From Lumbricus rubellus (lineage: Eukaryota; Annelida; Clitellata; Crassiclitellata; Lumbricidae), in NCBI GenBank assembly GCA_945859605.1, contig OX243821.1, positions 16,471,258-16,535,257 on the forward strand: 64,000 bases of DNA. The letters are read 5' to 3'. The notes below the pieces were generated by a model. That model did no database searches. It was not told the DNA's origin and worked only from the letters and a program-made list of their open reading frames with translations. Below, piece by piece: positions 43,475 through 55,543 of the stretch. The stretch's first letter is position 1. Each line of letters opens with the position of its first letter. The position numbers and the translations under genes are program-made.

Positions 43475-44685
43475 CTGCAGATAGATGCGCTCACCTAGAA
43501 ATTCTAAGAGGAAGCTGGAACTTATTGCCGACTGGTTTAAAGCTAATAGATTGTCTTTAAACTTGGAAAAAACTAACTACATCCTGTTTAAATCGCATAG
43601 GAAAAAAATTCCACTTGGTGAATTTCAATTAAAAATTAACGGCATCTCTCTCGCTTCTGTAGAATCTACTAAATTTCTGGGAGTTTATGTTGATAGCCAT
43701 TTAACATGGAATGAACATATTGCTCATGTCGCCTCAAAAATAGCAAAAAATATTGGAGTAATGGCTCGAACTGCTTACATTTTACCATCTAGTATTAGGA
43801 TTAAACTATACTATTCCTTAGTACATCCATATCTCTCTTATTGTAACATAGTGTGGGCTTCTACTTATGTCACAAGATTATATAGAGTTATTATTTTGCA
43901 AAAAAGAGCTCTTCGTCTTATTGTGGGAGCTCCATACGGCTCTCACACTGCCCCCATATTTCTCAACCTTAGAATTTTAAAACTCGACCAGATTTGGACT
44001 TTGCAAATAGGGGAATTTATGTACCGGTTTGATCGAAGCCTTCTGCCACCTATATACAAAAATTATTTTCAGCTTTCATCCCAGGTTCATTCTCATTTTA
44101 CAAGATACTCTTCTTTGTACCACCGAACCTATGCTCGCACTAACACGCGCCAGTTTTCTATTAAGTCTAGTGGGGTTACCACTTGGGAAAAAATTCCAAG
44201 GGAAATAAAATTGAGCCCCAGTATTTGGACATTTAAGAAGAAATTTAGCGCCTTTCTAATAGAAGGTACCAAATAAAATTAAAGTAGTGTTCGCTCAGTA
44301 TGTGCATTGCAGTTGGTCTCTGTACAGTACAGTTCAGTAGCCTATAGTTAAGATTTTTTTGTTCTTTTTCATTATTGTTTGTGACTCAGCAGTGTTGAGG
44401 TTTTCAGTTTCCTGTTTTTGTGTTTTGTTTTTTCTTCCGTTCTCTAGTATAAGTTGCTTTATCTTTTTTTGTCAGTCACTGTGTTGATTTTGCAAAGACT
44501 TCGTCATGGCCACCTTGCATCGTCAAGTCATTAATAGTTGGTGTCCCTAGACAGCGGGATTTTTAAAAATCCCTTTAGGGCCTCCCTTTTTTGTAGCCAA
44601 TGTGAAAGATGTGTGAACCTTTCATGTATACTGGTTGCAAAATAAAAATATTTGATTGATTGATTGATTGATTGATTGAAGTAAA
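43475..44685 (+). pseudogene. 5'-truncated non-LTR retrotransposon (LINE L-A)
   Basis: The open frame 43485-44276 (263 codons) is the C-terminal part of a LINE reverse transcriptase. It reads ELIADWFKANRLSLNLEKTN (the post-catalytic thumb motif), STKFLGVYVDSHLTWNEHI, LYYSLVHPYLSYCNIVWAST, QKRALRLI, and a terminal TYARTNTRQFSIKSSGV. The palm and YxDD are missing, lost by 5' truncation. A roughly 400-bp 3' UTR ends in an (ATTG)n tail at 44654-44685. The frame is unbroken, so the insertion is fairly young. The clade is CR1/Jockey-like at best. Confidence 0.88.
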
Positions 44686-44699
44686 TGGTTAACTAATTC

Positions 44700-45165
44700 C
44701 GAAAATTCATTTTAGCGCCCTTAAAAGACCTGATCGGCAACGCGCTTGCTCACGGAGCGGGCAGTTGCGGATTCGACTCCGATTAACGACCATGGGCAAA
44801 TTGTTTACGCACACGTGCCTCTGTCACCAACCAGTATAATTTGGTACCGGCGTAAGCTGGGAAGTAAACGGCAAGTCCCGCGATACACTGGCCCCGTGTC
44901 CAGGACCTTGAGATTTGTCCATTGCTGGCTCAAGGCCATTGAAAAGGAGATGAGCGCTTCCCTGTGTTGGACTTTACTTTTTCTAAGACGCCTTTGCGGG
45001 ATGACGATTGATGAGGGAACTCCTGGGCCCTTAGGTAGAGCAATCACGGGTCTATTTAAACTATTTAAAGGTTTAACAAGAAAAAACAATTTGCGGAAAG
45101 ATATTAAAGTGATAAATGTCCAGGTTGGCCTACAACCTGCAATTTTATACTAACTAAGACTTGTA
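44700..45165. other. tRNA-like fragment and unassigned repeat
   Basis: At 44716-44780, GCGGATTCGACTCCGATTAA carries a B-box-like block, suggesting a third SINE type. 44935-45020 is possibly LINE-related. Confidence 0.35.
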
Positions 45166-45531
45166 GAAAATGATTATATTAAGTTGCTAACTTGAAGTTT
45201 AAACTGATGGTGGTTAATATTGTATTTTAAGAGGCATAACCATAAACCTTTCTATATAATAATTTATATGAAAGTGTACCTAGTCCGGGCTAACAAAATA
45301 AAGTCGCCGGACCACTTGGCATTTGCCCCTATAATATACGACCTCTCGGGCCTCTTGGCAAGTGGAGGGGCCAATAGCCGAGTATCCTCGACGCTGGCTG
45401 ACCAAGGAACAGACCCAAGGGACCAGTAGGTCACCATTAGCTGAAGAGCGCAAAGCTCGACGGGAGGCTAAGTCGGAGATCAGATAAGTAGAACGGAGCA
45501 CAACCAGTGAGACACCGCCAGACATAGCCAC
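45166..45531. other. Intergenic, unassigned
   Basis: GC-rich stretch 45300-45500 without a recognised element. Confidence 0.35.
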
Positions 45532-45890
45532 CATGGGCGGAAACCTAGGGGGACAGGGGGACGGTCCCCCCAAAGAAGGTGTTGGGGGGAAGGACGGCCC
45601 ATGCATTGGTCCCCCCCCCCAAAGTTGAGCGTGAAGAGTCTCACGTCGGACGAGAAAAAAAAGGTCATCAACCTTTTTGGCGGCGAAAATAGAAATTTTT
45701 CTTGACTTTCGGACTTTTTGGGCCGGATGACTAAAAAAAAGGTCATCAACTTTTTTGAAAGCGAAAATAGAAATTTTTCTTGACTTTCGGACTCGTTAAA
45801 AAATTTCGTCCGTCAAAAATCCCTCGCGTCTTTCCTTCGGCCACTCGTTCGTCCCCCCCCCCCAAGTCTCCGCCCAGGTTTCCGCCTATG
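45532..45890. mobile_element. hAT-like MITE, family CATGGGCGGA (long variant)
   Basis: 359 bp, TIRs CATGGGCGGAAACCT and AGGTTTCCGCCTATG, perfect 8-bp target duplication ATAGCCAC (45524-45531, 45891-45898). The interior contains a direct repeat of about 70 bp with the ACTAAAAAAAAGGTCATCAA motif. Confidence 0.92.
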
Positions 45891-46188
45891 ATAGCCACTG
45901 CTATTCTGTAGGATATTCGCTTTTCGAGGCAAAACATCACGCATGCAAACAAAAACAGAATTTTGACAATGCTGATGCAGGTTGGAAAAGGAGATGAGCG
46001 ACTCCCTATGTTCCTTATATACCACGATGAGTTTAAGCAAAATGGTGGGGTATGACTAGGCAGGGAAAAAATTGACGTTAGTATAACACGTAGCCTAATA
46101 CATAACATTTATACAGTAGGAATAACATTATAAATATAGGTTAAAGTCTTAACTAAGACTTAACTAAAGCTTAACTAACAAACACAGA

Positions 46189-46371
46189 TCAGATAATTAT
46201 TAAGTAATAATTATATATTAGGATCTGTGCACGTGCAAGGGTTTTAAAGTGGCTGAGGTATGTGACAATGCGGATTTCTTTGGGAAGACTGTTCCAGTTG
46301 GCAGGGCCCTGAACTCTAAGCGAAAACTTACGGGCATTAGTCCTAGCGAACACATGCAGGTCTGGAGTCAT
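46189..46371 (-). pseudogene. LINE RT C-terminal fragment (L-A like)
   Basis: The minus strand reads VFARTNARKFSLRVQGPAN then WNSLPKEIR, the C-terminal block of LINE RT, related to TYARTNTRQFSIKSSGV of the 43475 copy. Confidence 0.75.
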
Positions 46372-46427
46372 TTATTTATTATTTATTTTATTTACTGAGA
46401 ATTTGATACAGCGCTCCTTCGAGGTTA

Positions 46428-46650
46428 CTACTCAGGAGCGCTCCCAGTCCAACCCCGGTCGAATAAGACAGTCTTGAGAAGAGAAAGAAGTGAAGTAGAA
46501 GTAGAAAGGCCAATAGGTATTTGACGAAGGATAACAGGGAGCTCATTCCAGGTCGCAGGGCCAGCCACGGAGAAAGCACGGCGCTGCCTTGTTGCTTCTA
46601 GTAAATGTAAGATGCGGTGCAGGATCCAAATAGGAAGAGAATGATATATG
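46428..46650 (-). pseudogene. LINE L-B, RT C-terminus and stop
   Basis: An open frame LHLLEATRQRRAFSVAGPAT then WNELPVILRQIPI, LLKTVLFDRGWTGSAPE and TAG (46428-46430), then a 3' end with TAGTAACCTCGAAGGAGCGC. The WNELP block is the standard C-terminal signature. The tail matches SINE S1. Confidence 0.85.
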
Positions 46651-46825
46651 CACGCTTAATTGCATACATATAAAGACATAACCGGCGGCACTGCCAGCAG
46701 TCGACTCAGCATGCAGTAGGCACAAGGGAATTTCGAATGGGAAGACCGACCAACTCGTTTACAAGGCAATCACTTATTTCCAATGGACTGCTGAGTACCG
46801 CCACTGTGAACGATTTGTCGTCGGT

Positions 46826-46826
46826 A

Positions 46827-46865
<39 letters not shown>

Positions 46866-46925
46866 ACTATATATATATACATATACATATATGTGTATAT
46901 GCATTATGCATATACACATATATGT
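46826..46925. repeat. (AT)n/(ATAC)n array
   Basis: TATATA blocks with CATATG palindromes. Confidence 0.97.
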
Positions 46926-47021
46926 TACATATTCTGCATGCAAAACATCTGAAAGCCTTAAAACTTTTCAAAGACCCATATAAATGCATAGGCTATAATT
47001 TTATGATGTGCATGTATAAGC

Positions 47022-47085
47022 ACTCGTTACAGCGCTCCTTCATATTTTTACTCAGAGGCGCTCCAGACTACAGCGCGGACTCTGA
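47022..47085 (-). mobile_element. SINE S1 tail fragment
   Basis: GTTACAGCGCTCCTTCA, ACTCAGAGGCGCTCCAGAC, then cut into by the CATA array. Confidence 0.75.
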
Positions 47086-47345
47086 GTCATACATACATAC
47101 ATACATACATACATACATACATACATACATACATACATACATACATACATACATACATACATACATACATACATGCATGCATGCATGCATGCATGCATGC
47201 ATGCATGCATGCATACATACATACATACATACATACATACATACATACATACATACATACATACATACATACATACATACATACATACATACATACATAC
47301 ATACATACATACATACATACAATCATACATACTATCATACATGCA
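47086..47345. repeat. (CATA)n array with (CATG)n core
   Basis: CATA on both sides of CATGCATG at 47174-47213. Confidence 0.98.
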
Positions 47346-48052
47346 TGCATGCCCACATACATAGCAGTGCCTCTAGGGTAGTTTCTTCGAAAGGACTTTA
47401 TACAAATTCCTGAATAAATGAATTCAGTATAGATGCGCAGACAAGTGGAACTCGGTGCAGGATCTCTGGAGTCTAGAATATAGTGCAAGAAATGGTTTTC
47501 CTTGGTAATGCAATTGATGGGCCGTTCGGTGTACCCGCTCAAGCCGAACCCACTCCGGCCGGTCAACCGGGATGGTGGTGGACCCTCCAAGATGGATGAG
47601 CAATAGTCGAGTGGGTTTGGGTCACTTTGGGACAGATGCATCGATGCATTGTAGGCGCGTTTACATGTAGGTGGAATGTCTGATTGCAGTCCATGTTGCA
47701 TGGGGGAGGAAAAGGATAGAATTACCTCAGATAAAAAGGTTTATTAAAACGACTTTCAAAACTTTTCGAGAAAAACATGGTAGTAATGAGATGGTCTATA
47801 GTTGGGTGGGTCATCCCGATTCTCTCTAGCTACCTGTTATAAATCTTTGCGCCTTTCAATAATGGGGATATATCCCTAACGAAATTACCAATTGATAATT
47901 TTTGACAGCTTGAATGAGCTTTGATATGCCATAGATGGTAAAAAGCGTGAGAGCCTACTTCTAAGAGTCAATATCATACAGTCACCCGATCCCTTATCAT
48001 GGGAGTTATTTATTTATTTCGGATATTTTAAATAGCGCCTCTGCAAGGTAGG
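47346..48052. other. Unclassified repeat-like DNA
   Basis: TCTTCGAAAGGACTTTATAC at 47384 recurs near 53480 (TCTTCGAAAGGACTCTATAT), each at the edge of a CATA array, so a retroelement end is likely. The minus strand is partly open at 47390-47700 without a recognised domain. Confidence 0.4.
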
Positions 48053-48290
48053 CTACTCGGAAGCGCTCCCGGCCCAACCATGGTTAAATAAGGCAGTTTT
48101 GAAGTTCTTAAAGAACAGAGCGGAGTGACCCCTGGGAACTAAGCGCAGTGTAACAGGGAGGCTATTCCAGGTGGTAGAACTAGCGACAGAGAATGAACGA
48201 TGCTGTTGGATAGCAAGGAGTTCTCGAGCCGGGAACCAGAAGCTCAGTTTGGTTTAACGAAGGGCGTTTTGTATGGAGTGCCCAAGTCAA
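48053..48290 (-). pseudogene. LINE L-B-like RT C-terminus
   Basis: ARELLAIQQHRSFSVASSTT, WNSLPVTLRLVP, FKTALFNHGWAGSASE then TAG (48053-48055), and a 3' end GCAGAGGCGCTATTTAA. Confidence 0.82.
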
Positions 48291-48544
48291 ATGATTCTAT
48301 CTGAAGATGTTTCAACAAAGTCCAAAAGGTTCATTGAGGGTTGAGGGCATGCATGCATTTCTCAAAAGTAGAATAGATGCAGTGGAAATATTTCTTCAAG
48401 TGCATGGTTGCGCACTATAATAGCCTACCCGTAAAGTAATACTACTGTAACTACTCTATTATATACTATTTACGAATTTATGAATCACATCGAGCAGTAG
48501 GCCTATAATCTGATCAGAGGCACTCCCAGTCAGGTCTGTACTCA

Positions 48545-48840
48545 GAACCTTTGAGGTGAGTACAAGCTACCGCCGGTAAAAATTTTCCGCCCCAAATGTT
48601 TTCGTAAAAGTGGCCAATTTTTCGTCCGAAAAGTTGCCAATTTTCCGTCCCAAAAACCTGATGACCTTTCTTTAGACATTTGCTCCGACTATCGCCCCGA
48701 ATTTAGCGTATACCCGCGTACCCTGATTTTTACCCGCGTATAGGCCTACCCTGGTTTTCGGGAGGTGAGTATACGATGCCTTTTTCCGGAGGTGAGTATA
48801 CGCCGTATATACCCGCGTATACCCTTGAGTAGGCCTACAG
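48545..48840. mobile_element. Dispersed repeat R2-like copy
   Basis: GGTGAGTATACG and ACCCGCGTATACCC units and a degenerate GATGACCTTTCTTTAGAC motif. Confidence 0.5.
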
Positions 48841-48844
48841 CCCT

Positions 48845-49200
48845 GCTCCCAGTGCGATGAACCCCTGAAAAAAGAAAGGTCCGAAGATAACGGGCAAAAA
48901 CAGAAGTGCATCCAGAAAAAAATCTGAGAACGAGTTATAGCTGGAAGGTCATTCCACAGCAAGGGACCAGCAGAGGCATGGTGCTGTGCTGTAGCAGTCT
49001 GAGACCGTGGTACAAGAAGGTCAAGACGGTCTAAAGTGTGAGTAGAACGTACAATGATATACAGCTGGGATAGGTTCCAATTCTTATCATTGAATCTCTC
49101 AGCCACCTGCCTTCGTTGTAAGACCTTGTTCCCGTCAAGGGATGCGATATTTCTTTCTAGATTGTCATCTGTCCGAAAAAAGCTCTTATCGGGCTTCAAG
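48845..49200 (-). pseudogene. LINE RT C-terminal fragment (third subfamily)
   Basis: The minus strand reads VAERFNDKNWNLSQLYIIVR, STHTLDRLDLLVPRSQTAT then GPLLWNDLPAITRS. The VPRS(R/Q)T...GPxLWNxLP spacing is the usual LINE C-terminal signature. 5' truncated. Confidence 0.8.
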
Positions 49201-49457
49201 TTTCATTCAATTTTTTGCTATACAGAATTCGGTCGCATTCATACATGCATACATACAAGGTCATAAATAAATGCAAGCCTGCTCACAAAAATATACGTAG
49301 AGTCATGCATATAATTATTATAAATATTGTCATGATCATCGTCATTATCGTTCGTATTATTGTCGTTTATAATAATAATAAATAGGCCTATATATTTTTA
49401 GTATTTATTGTTTTTAAAGCCTGAGGGATCATAACGACCTCGGGCGATAAAAAAAGA
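49201..49457. other. Intergenic, unassigned
   Basis: Flanks of the AAT array share CTGAGGGATC...CTCAGGGC words (49420 and 49608). Confidence 0.4.
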
Positions 49458-49564
<107 letters not shown>

Positions 49565-50200
49565 GGGCTTTTATACTATGATTTTATATCAGGCGGTAGA
49601 TAAGTCCCTGAGGGATCCTGTATACCTCAGGGCAAAAAAATAATAACGACGATTTCAATGACGTCTTAACACAACCGTACCGTTACAATGGCACCTCACA
49701 TACTATACTAAACAGCAGGAAAGCCTTACGAAATAAATAAATCTTGAGTCAGCCACTCGCAGGGCTGAGGGGAGGGGAATACTGTTTCAGCAACTGGGAA
49801 ACTTATCCGCTGGGGGAGAGCCTGTTTCGAAATGAAGTATCCGTGGGGGGGGGAGACTTTTAGTTTTAGGCGGGGGGAGACTCTGGCACGCGACATCGGC
49901 CAACGAGAAAGTGCGGAAACCGAATCGGGTTTTCATCCGCCTCACTGAGTCTCGAAGATCGTTTTTGTCGAGCGATCCAAGTCGCAACCCGGAAGCGGAG
50001 GAGTGCGCCCCGGTACAGTAATCGCGCAGATACACAGGCGAAGCTCGACGGAGAGACTAGTCTTGTAAACAAGTTGTAAATCGTCATAATGATCTTATAT
50101 ACAAATATACGTATTTCACATTTCGGTCACTAGCCTACATTATAAAAGGATGTTCCTATAAATCGTGTAAAAACCGTAAATATTCCAGTCGTAAGTCGAT
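49565..50200. other. Intergenic, unassigned
   Basis: A G-rich patch 49785-49890, no coding signal. Confidence 0.35.
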
Positions 50201-51120
50201 TTGTTTTGACATTCACTTGCCGGTGTCACGAAGCAGAGTATCTCTCGTATTAATCGTACCCCCCCCCCCCCCCCCGATGAAGAGAAGTTGAAAAAGCCAC
50301 TTCCGTGTGTATTTGTATTTGCAAATTAACATGAGTTTGCTTTGGTTTGAAACAATAAGTAGACCTATGTTTATTCCTACAAGATAATGCTATTTGCTGT
50401 GGTTTTAGAGCATTTCGAATATTCAGAACATGAACACCTAAAGTTACTAGCTAAATCCGAGTTGCCTTGTTCTGAACATTGATTTGGACCAAGACCGTAA
50501 CTAGGGGGGTGTTTTGGGTGTTTGAACACACTACAATTTAAAATGGAAGAATAGTATAAAATGCATTTACCAGACTAGATGTGAGAGCTAGTGTAAGCTT
50601 ATGTAATGTATTGGTCGCCCAGAACCCGCAGAAGATCGCAATTTTAGTTTTAATAAAACATGAAAGTAGATCGTTTTACACCACAGTGAACGGTTTTTGG
50701 TCGCAAAATTAGGCAAAAAAACATGTGATGATTTTTTAAATGGCCGAAAAGTATATTTTCCTTTTGCAGCGTCTAAATTTATACCAGTACAGCCTTGATA
50801 AACACCCACGAAATAATTATAATCATGGCTACGGTCTTGCTTGGGACACTTAAAAATCATAGTCACATTAAATTTTGATTGCAGCATATAAATGTATCAA
50901 TTATACGCATTTCAAATAATTATAGTCCTACGCTGGGGGATAGAATGGTTCATCCCTCCGTATACTCAATCTCCAGTATATATTCATCCCCCCCCTTCCG
51001 GATATCTTTATTGGTGGATAGAATTATTATCCCACTCATTTTATACATTCCATTCGAGGGGATAGATAAATTCCCCCCGGATAGCTTTAGGTCGGACAGA
51101 ATTTCCCGCGACACTTGCTT
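50200..51120. mobile_element. Dispersed repeat R3 (with insertion)
   Basis: The edge GCCGGTGTCACGAAGCAGAG and C-run at 50218-50280, middle GAGTTGCCTTGTTCTGAACA at 50459, and end GGGGGATAGAATGGTT at 50935 to 51120. The same blocks in the same order occur at 55455-56290, and inverted at 62740-63000 and 63890-64000. Confidence 0.6.
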
Positions 51121-51379
51121 ATTTTCTCCAGAAAAGTCTTGGTGATCGTCTTGGTCAAGGTTAAGCTGTTTTCGTGTCTAACTGGTCGCCTGGTCGGTTC
51201 TAATTAGAGGCGCCATCGATCCATACAATGATTAGCCATTCTCTATGCACGCGATTCATCGATTAGCGACGTTTTCAATTCCGTCGACAATTTATTTATC
51301 GTCGGATTAATTGAACGGAAGGAATGAAGATGGTCGTGTTTGTTGTTTATCCGCGACCAAATAAATGACCGAGGTAGGC

Positions 51380-51850
51380 TAATCATCGTCGTTGTTATCG
51401 TCATGATCGTCATGATCGTCATGATCATCTCGTTGTTATCGTCATGATCATCGTCATTATTTTCGTGATCATCATAGTCATAGATATCGTTGGTGTTATC
51501 GTTATGATCAAGGTCGCTATTGTCGTGATCATCGTCATACATGTACAATGTACATCTTCATTATCTTCATGATCATCATTATTATCGTCATGATCACAGT
51601 CATTTTTTCTCGTGATCATTGTCATCATCGTCATGATCATCGTCTTTATCGTCATAATCACCGTCGGTTTCGTCACGATCGTCGTTGTTATCGTCATAAT
51701 CACCGTCATTACCGTCACGACCATTGTCGCTACCGTCATGACCATCGCTTTCATTGCCTGGATTGTTGCAATTACCGTCGTGATCGTTTTTGTCATCGTT
51801 ATAATTGTTATCATCATTATGTCAACACCAACAATCGTCATTGTCGTCTC
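51380..51850. repeat. (GTC/ATC/ATGATC)n array
   Basis: Imperfect trinucleotide array rich in CATGATCATC words. Confidence 0.93.
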
Positions 51851-52009
51851 TGTCACTATAGGATTAACTATTAATGGAAAGAATACACACGCACGTGCAC
51901 ACACAAATATGCACAAAAAGTTATAGAGTCAGAAATAGCTACAAAGGCTAGTTTTTAAGGACATTAAACATTGATAATAATATTGACCTGCGCAAATAGT
52001 CGGTGTACG

Positions 52010-52815
52010 GACATTTGAACGGTGGTCAATTGAACGGACGACACTTGACCGGTGACACTTTAACGGACGATATTAGAACGGGCCGACAATAGAACAGGCG
52101 ACACTTGACCGGAGCGTCATATTACCGGGCCGACTAATGAACAATTCACAAGGTGCGGCGTTGTACACTATGCACTTAGGCCAACTCTGAGTTTTGACTG
52201 AATGTTGGGTGCGACGTTTGGCGACACTAAAATATTAGAGACCATAAGCGTACGGGAGATTTCAGCAGTGGGGGGAGGGGCAAAGATTGAACTTCTGCCC
52301 GAAAAATATATCTGGAAAAAAGTTGATGACCTTTTTTAGTCTAGTCGTCCGAAGCTGTGTTTGTCCGAAAAACCAGACTTTCCCGAAAGTTGACGACCTT
52401 TTTTTAGTCGTCCGGGGCTGCTTGCCCGATAGACCAGACTTGCCCGAAAGTTGGGTGGGGCATTTTCTCCCTCTGGACCCCGCCTCGTACGCCTATGCTA
52501 GAGACAGTTAGCATAATTATGGTAAAAAGACGCTCATACATCGAAATTATGAGTATTTGAGAGAAAAACAATACCGGGGTACCAGAATGGCAGAATATCA
52601 TGGCGATGTCGAATGGTTGCCCATTTGTCACATAACTAGAAGACGTTGAACTTGGTAGGCCTAGGCCTACATGTCAAAGACAGTGAATGTTGGATTGCTT
52701 TTAAATTTTACTATGACTTTACCATTCAATTGTCTCAGCGGTCATCTGTACACCGTTCTACTGTCGCCGTTCTAGTGTCGCACGTTCTTTTGTCGTCCGT
52801 TCTAATGTCATGGAA
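52010..52815. mobile_element. Foldback-like element with inverted minisatellite arms
   Basis: The left arm (52010-52145) is a tandem of GAACGGACGACACTT-type 15-17 bp units. The right arm (52735-52815) is the inverse (CGTTCTACTGTCGC). The middle holds the MITE 52243-52497 and unassigned DNA. It has a different unit sequence from 4189-4650 but the same architecture. Confidence 0.65.
52243..52497. mobile_element. hAT-like MITE, family CATAAGCGTACG
   Basis: 255 bp, ends CATAAGCGTACGGGAG and CCTCGTACGCCTATG, 8-bp duplication TTAGAGAC / CTAGAGAC. The interior has two tandem units of about 65 bp, each with GATGACCTTTTTTAGTC or GACGACCTTTTTTTAGTCGTC. Confidence 0.8.
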
Positions 52816-53160
52816 CCAAATAGTCTTTCTCATCTGCTTTGCTCTTTGAGCGGCGCAATACTAAATGTCAAAAATAAATTGCGATTTTTAACTTAACCTT
52901 TGTTCGATGTCTTGGCCAGTCATGAGCATCCGCAGATGTTTTTACTCCGGGAGGGGTCAAAAGACAGTCATCACGTTTAAATTTTTTAGCACGAGCTTGA
53001 GAATGCAAAACAGCGAATTAAGAATAGGCCTAAATTGTATTTCACAGAGGTTTGTAAATAGAACTATAAATTTCTCAATTTCATTTTGAGTACCAATAGC
53101 ATCGTTAGTGTTATTGTGTGAAGATATTTTCTTAAAAGTGAAAAGGAACAGTTAGGATAA
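52816..53160. other. Intergenic, unassigned
   Basis: Nothing recognised. Confidence 0.35.
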
Positions 53161-53392
53161 AAATACGTACGTGCGTGCGTGCGTCCTGCGTGCGTACGTG
53201 CGTGTGTGCGTACGTACGTGCGTACGTACATACATAGTACATACATAGTACATACATACATACATACATACATACATACATACATACATACATACATACA
53301 TACATACATACATACATACATACATACATACATACATACATACATACATACATACATACATACATACATACATACATACATACATACATACA

Positions 53393-53426
<34 letters not shown>

Positions 53427-53658
53427 CATACATACATACATACATACATACATACATACATACATACACAGAGAAACGTCTTCGAAAGGACTCTATATGA
53501 ATTGGTGTGCATGTATGTGTGTGTGTATGTGTGTATGTATGTACGTATGTATGTACGTATGTAAGTATGTATGTATGTATGTATGTATGTATGTATGTAT
53601 GTATGTATGTATGTATGTATGTATGTATGTATGTATGTGTGTATGTATGTATGTATGT
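53161..53658. repeat. (CATA)n and inverted (GTAT)n arrays
   Basis: GTACGTGC/CATA from 53161 to 53465, about 50 bp spacer, then GTAT to 53658. The arms are complementary over more than 130 bp. Confidence 0.97.
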
Positions 53659-54090
53659 AACACTAATAACTGTTGCTTTCATCCACTTACTTCTGTGGGC
53701 AGAGGATTATATCGGTCCCTTCATGCGTTCTTCCTTTGAAGCGACATCTTTCCGCGGTCGATGTCCTTCCATCCAACGCCGTTATTCCATCTCCTCCTCC
53801 TCCACCGCTGCTTCTCCACATTCTCTGCCGACTGCTTCTCGTGCTCGTCATTGCGCATCTATCTTCCGTTTGCTCCCACGAAAAGGATTCCCTACAGCCG
53901 CCGCTTATTCCTACACGTTTAGTTTACCAGCCGTCGCTACGTGGCGCGCCACTCGATGTCGTCGTCGTCCCGCGGACCTCTTGCGTTATTTATAATCTCT
54001 GCATGCGTCGACGGAGGAGGATGTGTGGGCGCCTGCGTCGAATCTCAGGGATGACACTCGTAGCTTTTTCCACATAGATCTAGGTTTTTT
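53659..54090 (+). other. GC-rich patch with open frames, unassigned
   Basis: Two plus-strand frames stay open for 100 or more codons (one with RCPSIQRRYSISSSSTAAS, one with SPPPPPLLLHILCRLLLVLV). No domain, splice signals or supporting context. It may be an exon or chance. Confidence 0.2.
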
Positions 54091-54415
54091 GCTCGTGTTA
54101 AGTTTCTATAGGTTTTCTTATGGATCTGGCTTTTTATTCTCAGGGCGGTTTTTGAGACATTTTTAAGGTTAAAAAAGACATTTTGAGGTCAAAGAAATAT
54201 TAAAAAAACAAGAAAAAATACATTTTGAGGTTAAAAAATACGGATTTTGAGAGGAACAATCAGAAATTTATGACTGAAGGACTATAAAAAAAGGTCGTCA
54301 GCGATTTCAAGTCCCCAAAATCCAAGTATTTCTCAGAAAATAATTGTCACTCCAGCTTTTCTAGTCTTTTTACTGCCTAATCAAACCTTTTTTGGAAATT
54401 CAGTGTGGCATCCCT
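54060..54415. mobile_element. Dispersed repeat R4
   Basis: Shares CACATAGATCTAGGTTTT, the GGTTAAAAA words and GTGGCATCCCT with 29330-29695. Contains ACTATAAAAAAAGGTCGTCA near 54283. Confidence 0.55.
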
Positions 54416-54884
54416 AGTGAAGGTGGCGTCGATCAACAACGCCATACGCCATTTTGGGACGGACGCTTTCTGTTGTAAGGAAAGTGACGGTCGTTTGCGG
54501 ACGTTTGCAGGGAGGCTGCGGTTCGCGGGTCCGGTCGATGGGCCTAACGGTCTGGATCGGTGGCGGAGCGGCCTGGTCCGATCGGTGGACGCGTGGGTCG
54601 GGGTGGTATGCAGTGATGCGAGGGAATGTATACGGGGGGGGGGGGGCTATAGTCGTGGGTACGTGTGTTGGGATGATTGGGTCTTGGGTCTCCGTGGTCG
54701 ACAGACTTTAGATCTTTTGGTCGGATGAGTCGGATGACTGGTTGTTTGTGGATGGGGGGTTGGGGGAGGGTTGTGGCGTGAGAGTGTTCAAGGGGAATAA
54801 AGAGAGGTTTTATGTGAGAGAGGCAAAGAGAGTTAAGGAACGTATATTTGGACGGAATGGAGAGAACAGGGATTTAAATGACGG
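54416..54884. other. GC-rich patch, unassigned
   Basis: Open plus-strand frames rich in G, R and V, without a recognised domain. G-run at 54633-54646. Confidence 0.25.
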
Positions 54885-54922
54885 AGGCAGACAGCCAGAG
54901 ACAGACAGACAGACAGACAGCC

Positions 54923-54953
<31 letters not shown>

Positions 54954-55290
54954 TAGAGTCAGATAAACGCATAGAGAGAGAGAGAGACAGACAGAGACAG
55001 ACAGAGGTAGAGAGAGAGACAGAGACAGACAGAGGGAGAGAGAGGGGCAGAGACGAAAGGACGGACAGATCCTAGAATAGCTATGCAGACAGATAGGAAA
55101 GTAAAGTTTTAGGAGAGAGACCGACAGGCAGACCGCCAGAAAGATTAATAAATAAACTCACAGGCACGTCACATGTGTAAACGGATGGAGAGATAGGAAG
55201 GAGCAAACATTCGATGAGCTATGCAGACCGACATTCATGCAGACATGCATGCAGACAGACAGACAGATAGACAGACAGATAGACATGTAG
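54885..55290. repeat. (GACA)n/(GA)n array
   Basis: CAGACAGA and GAGAGAC tracts with a unique interruption around 55080-55240. Confidence 0.93.
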
Positions 55291-55543
55291 GTAAGTACAC
55301 AGACAAATTTTATGAGTGCTTATTGCACTAATATTGCTCTCATTAACTGGCTTCCCGTCCAGAGTGCCTTTCACTTTGAAATCTCGCTCACAGTTCACAA
55401 AACATTGCACTCAAAATCAGACGAACTGTAACGACGCTAACTAATCCCTAGTGCCCGAGTCCGGGTGTCGCAAAAAGAGTATCCCCTCTTAGTAATCGTT
55501 CTTCTCAGATGAAGATAATCCTAAAAGCCACCCCCACATTTGT

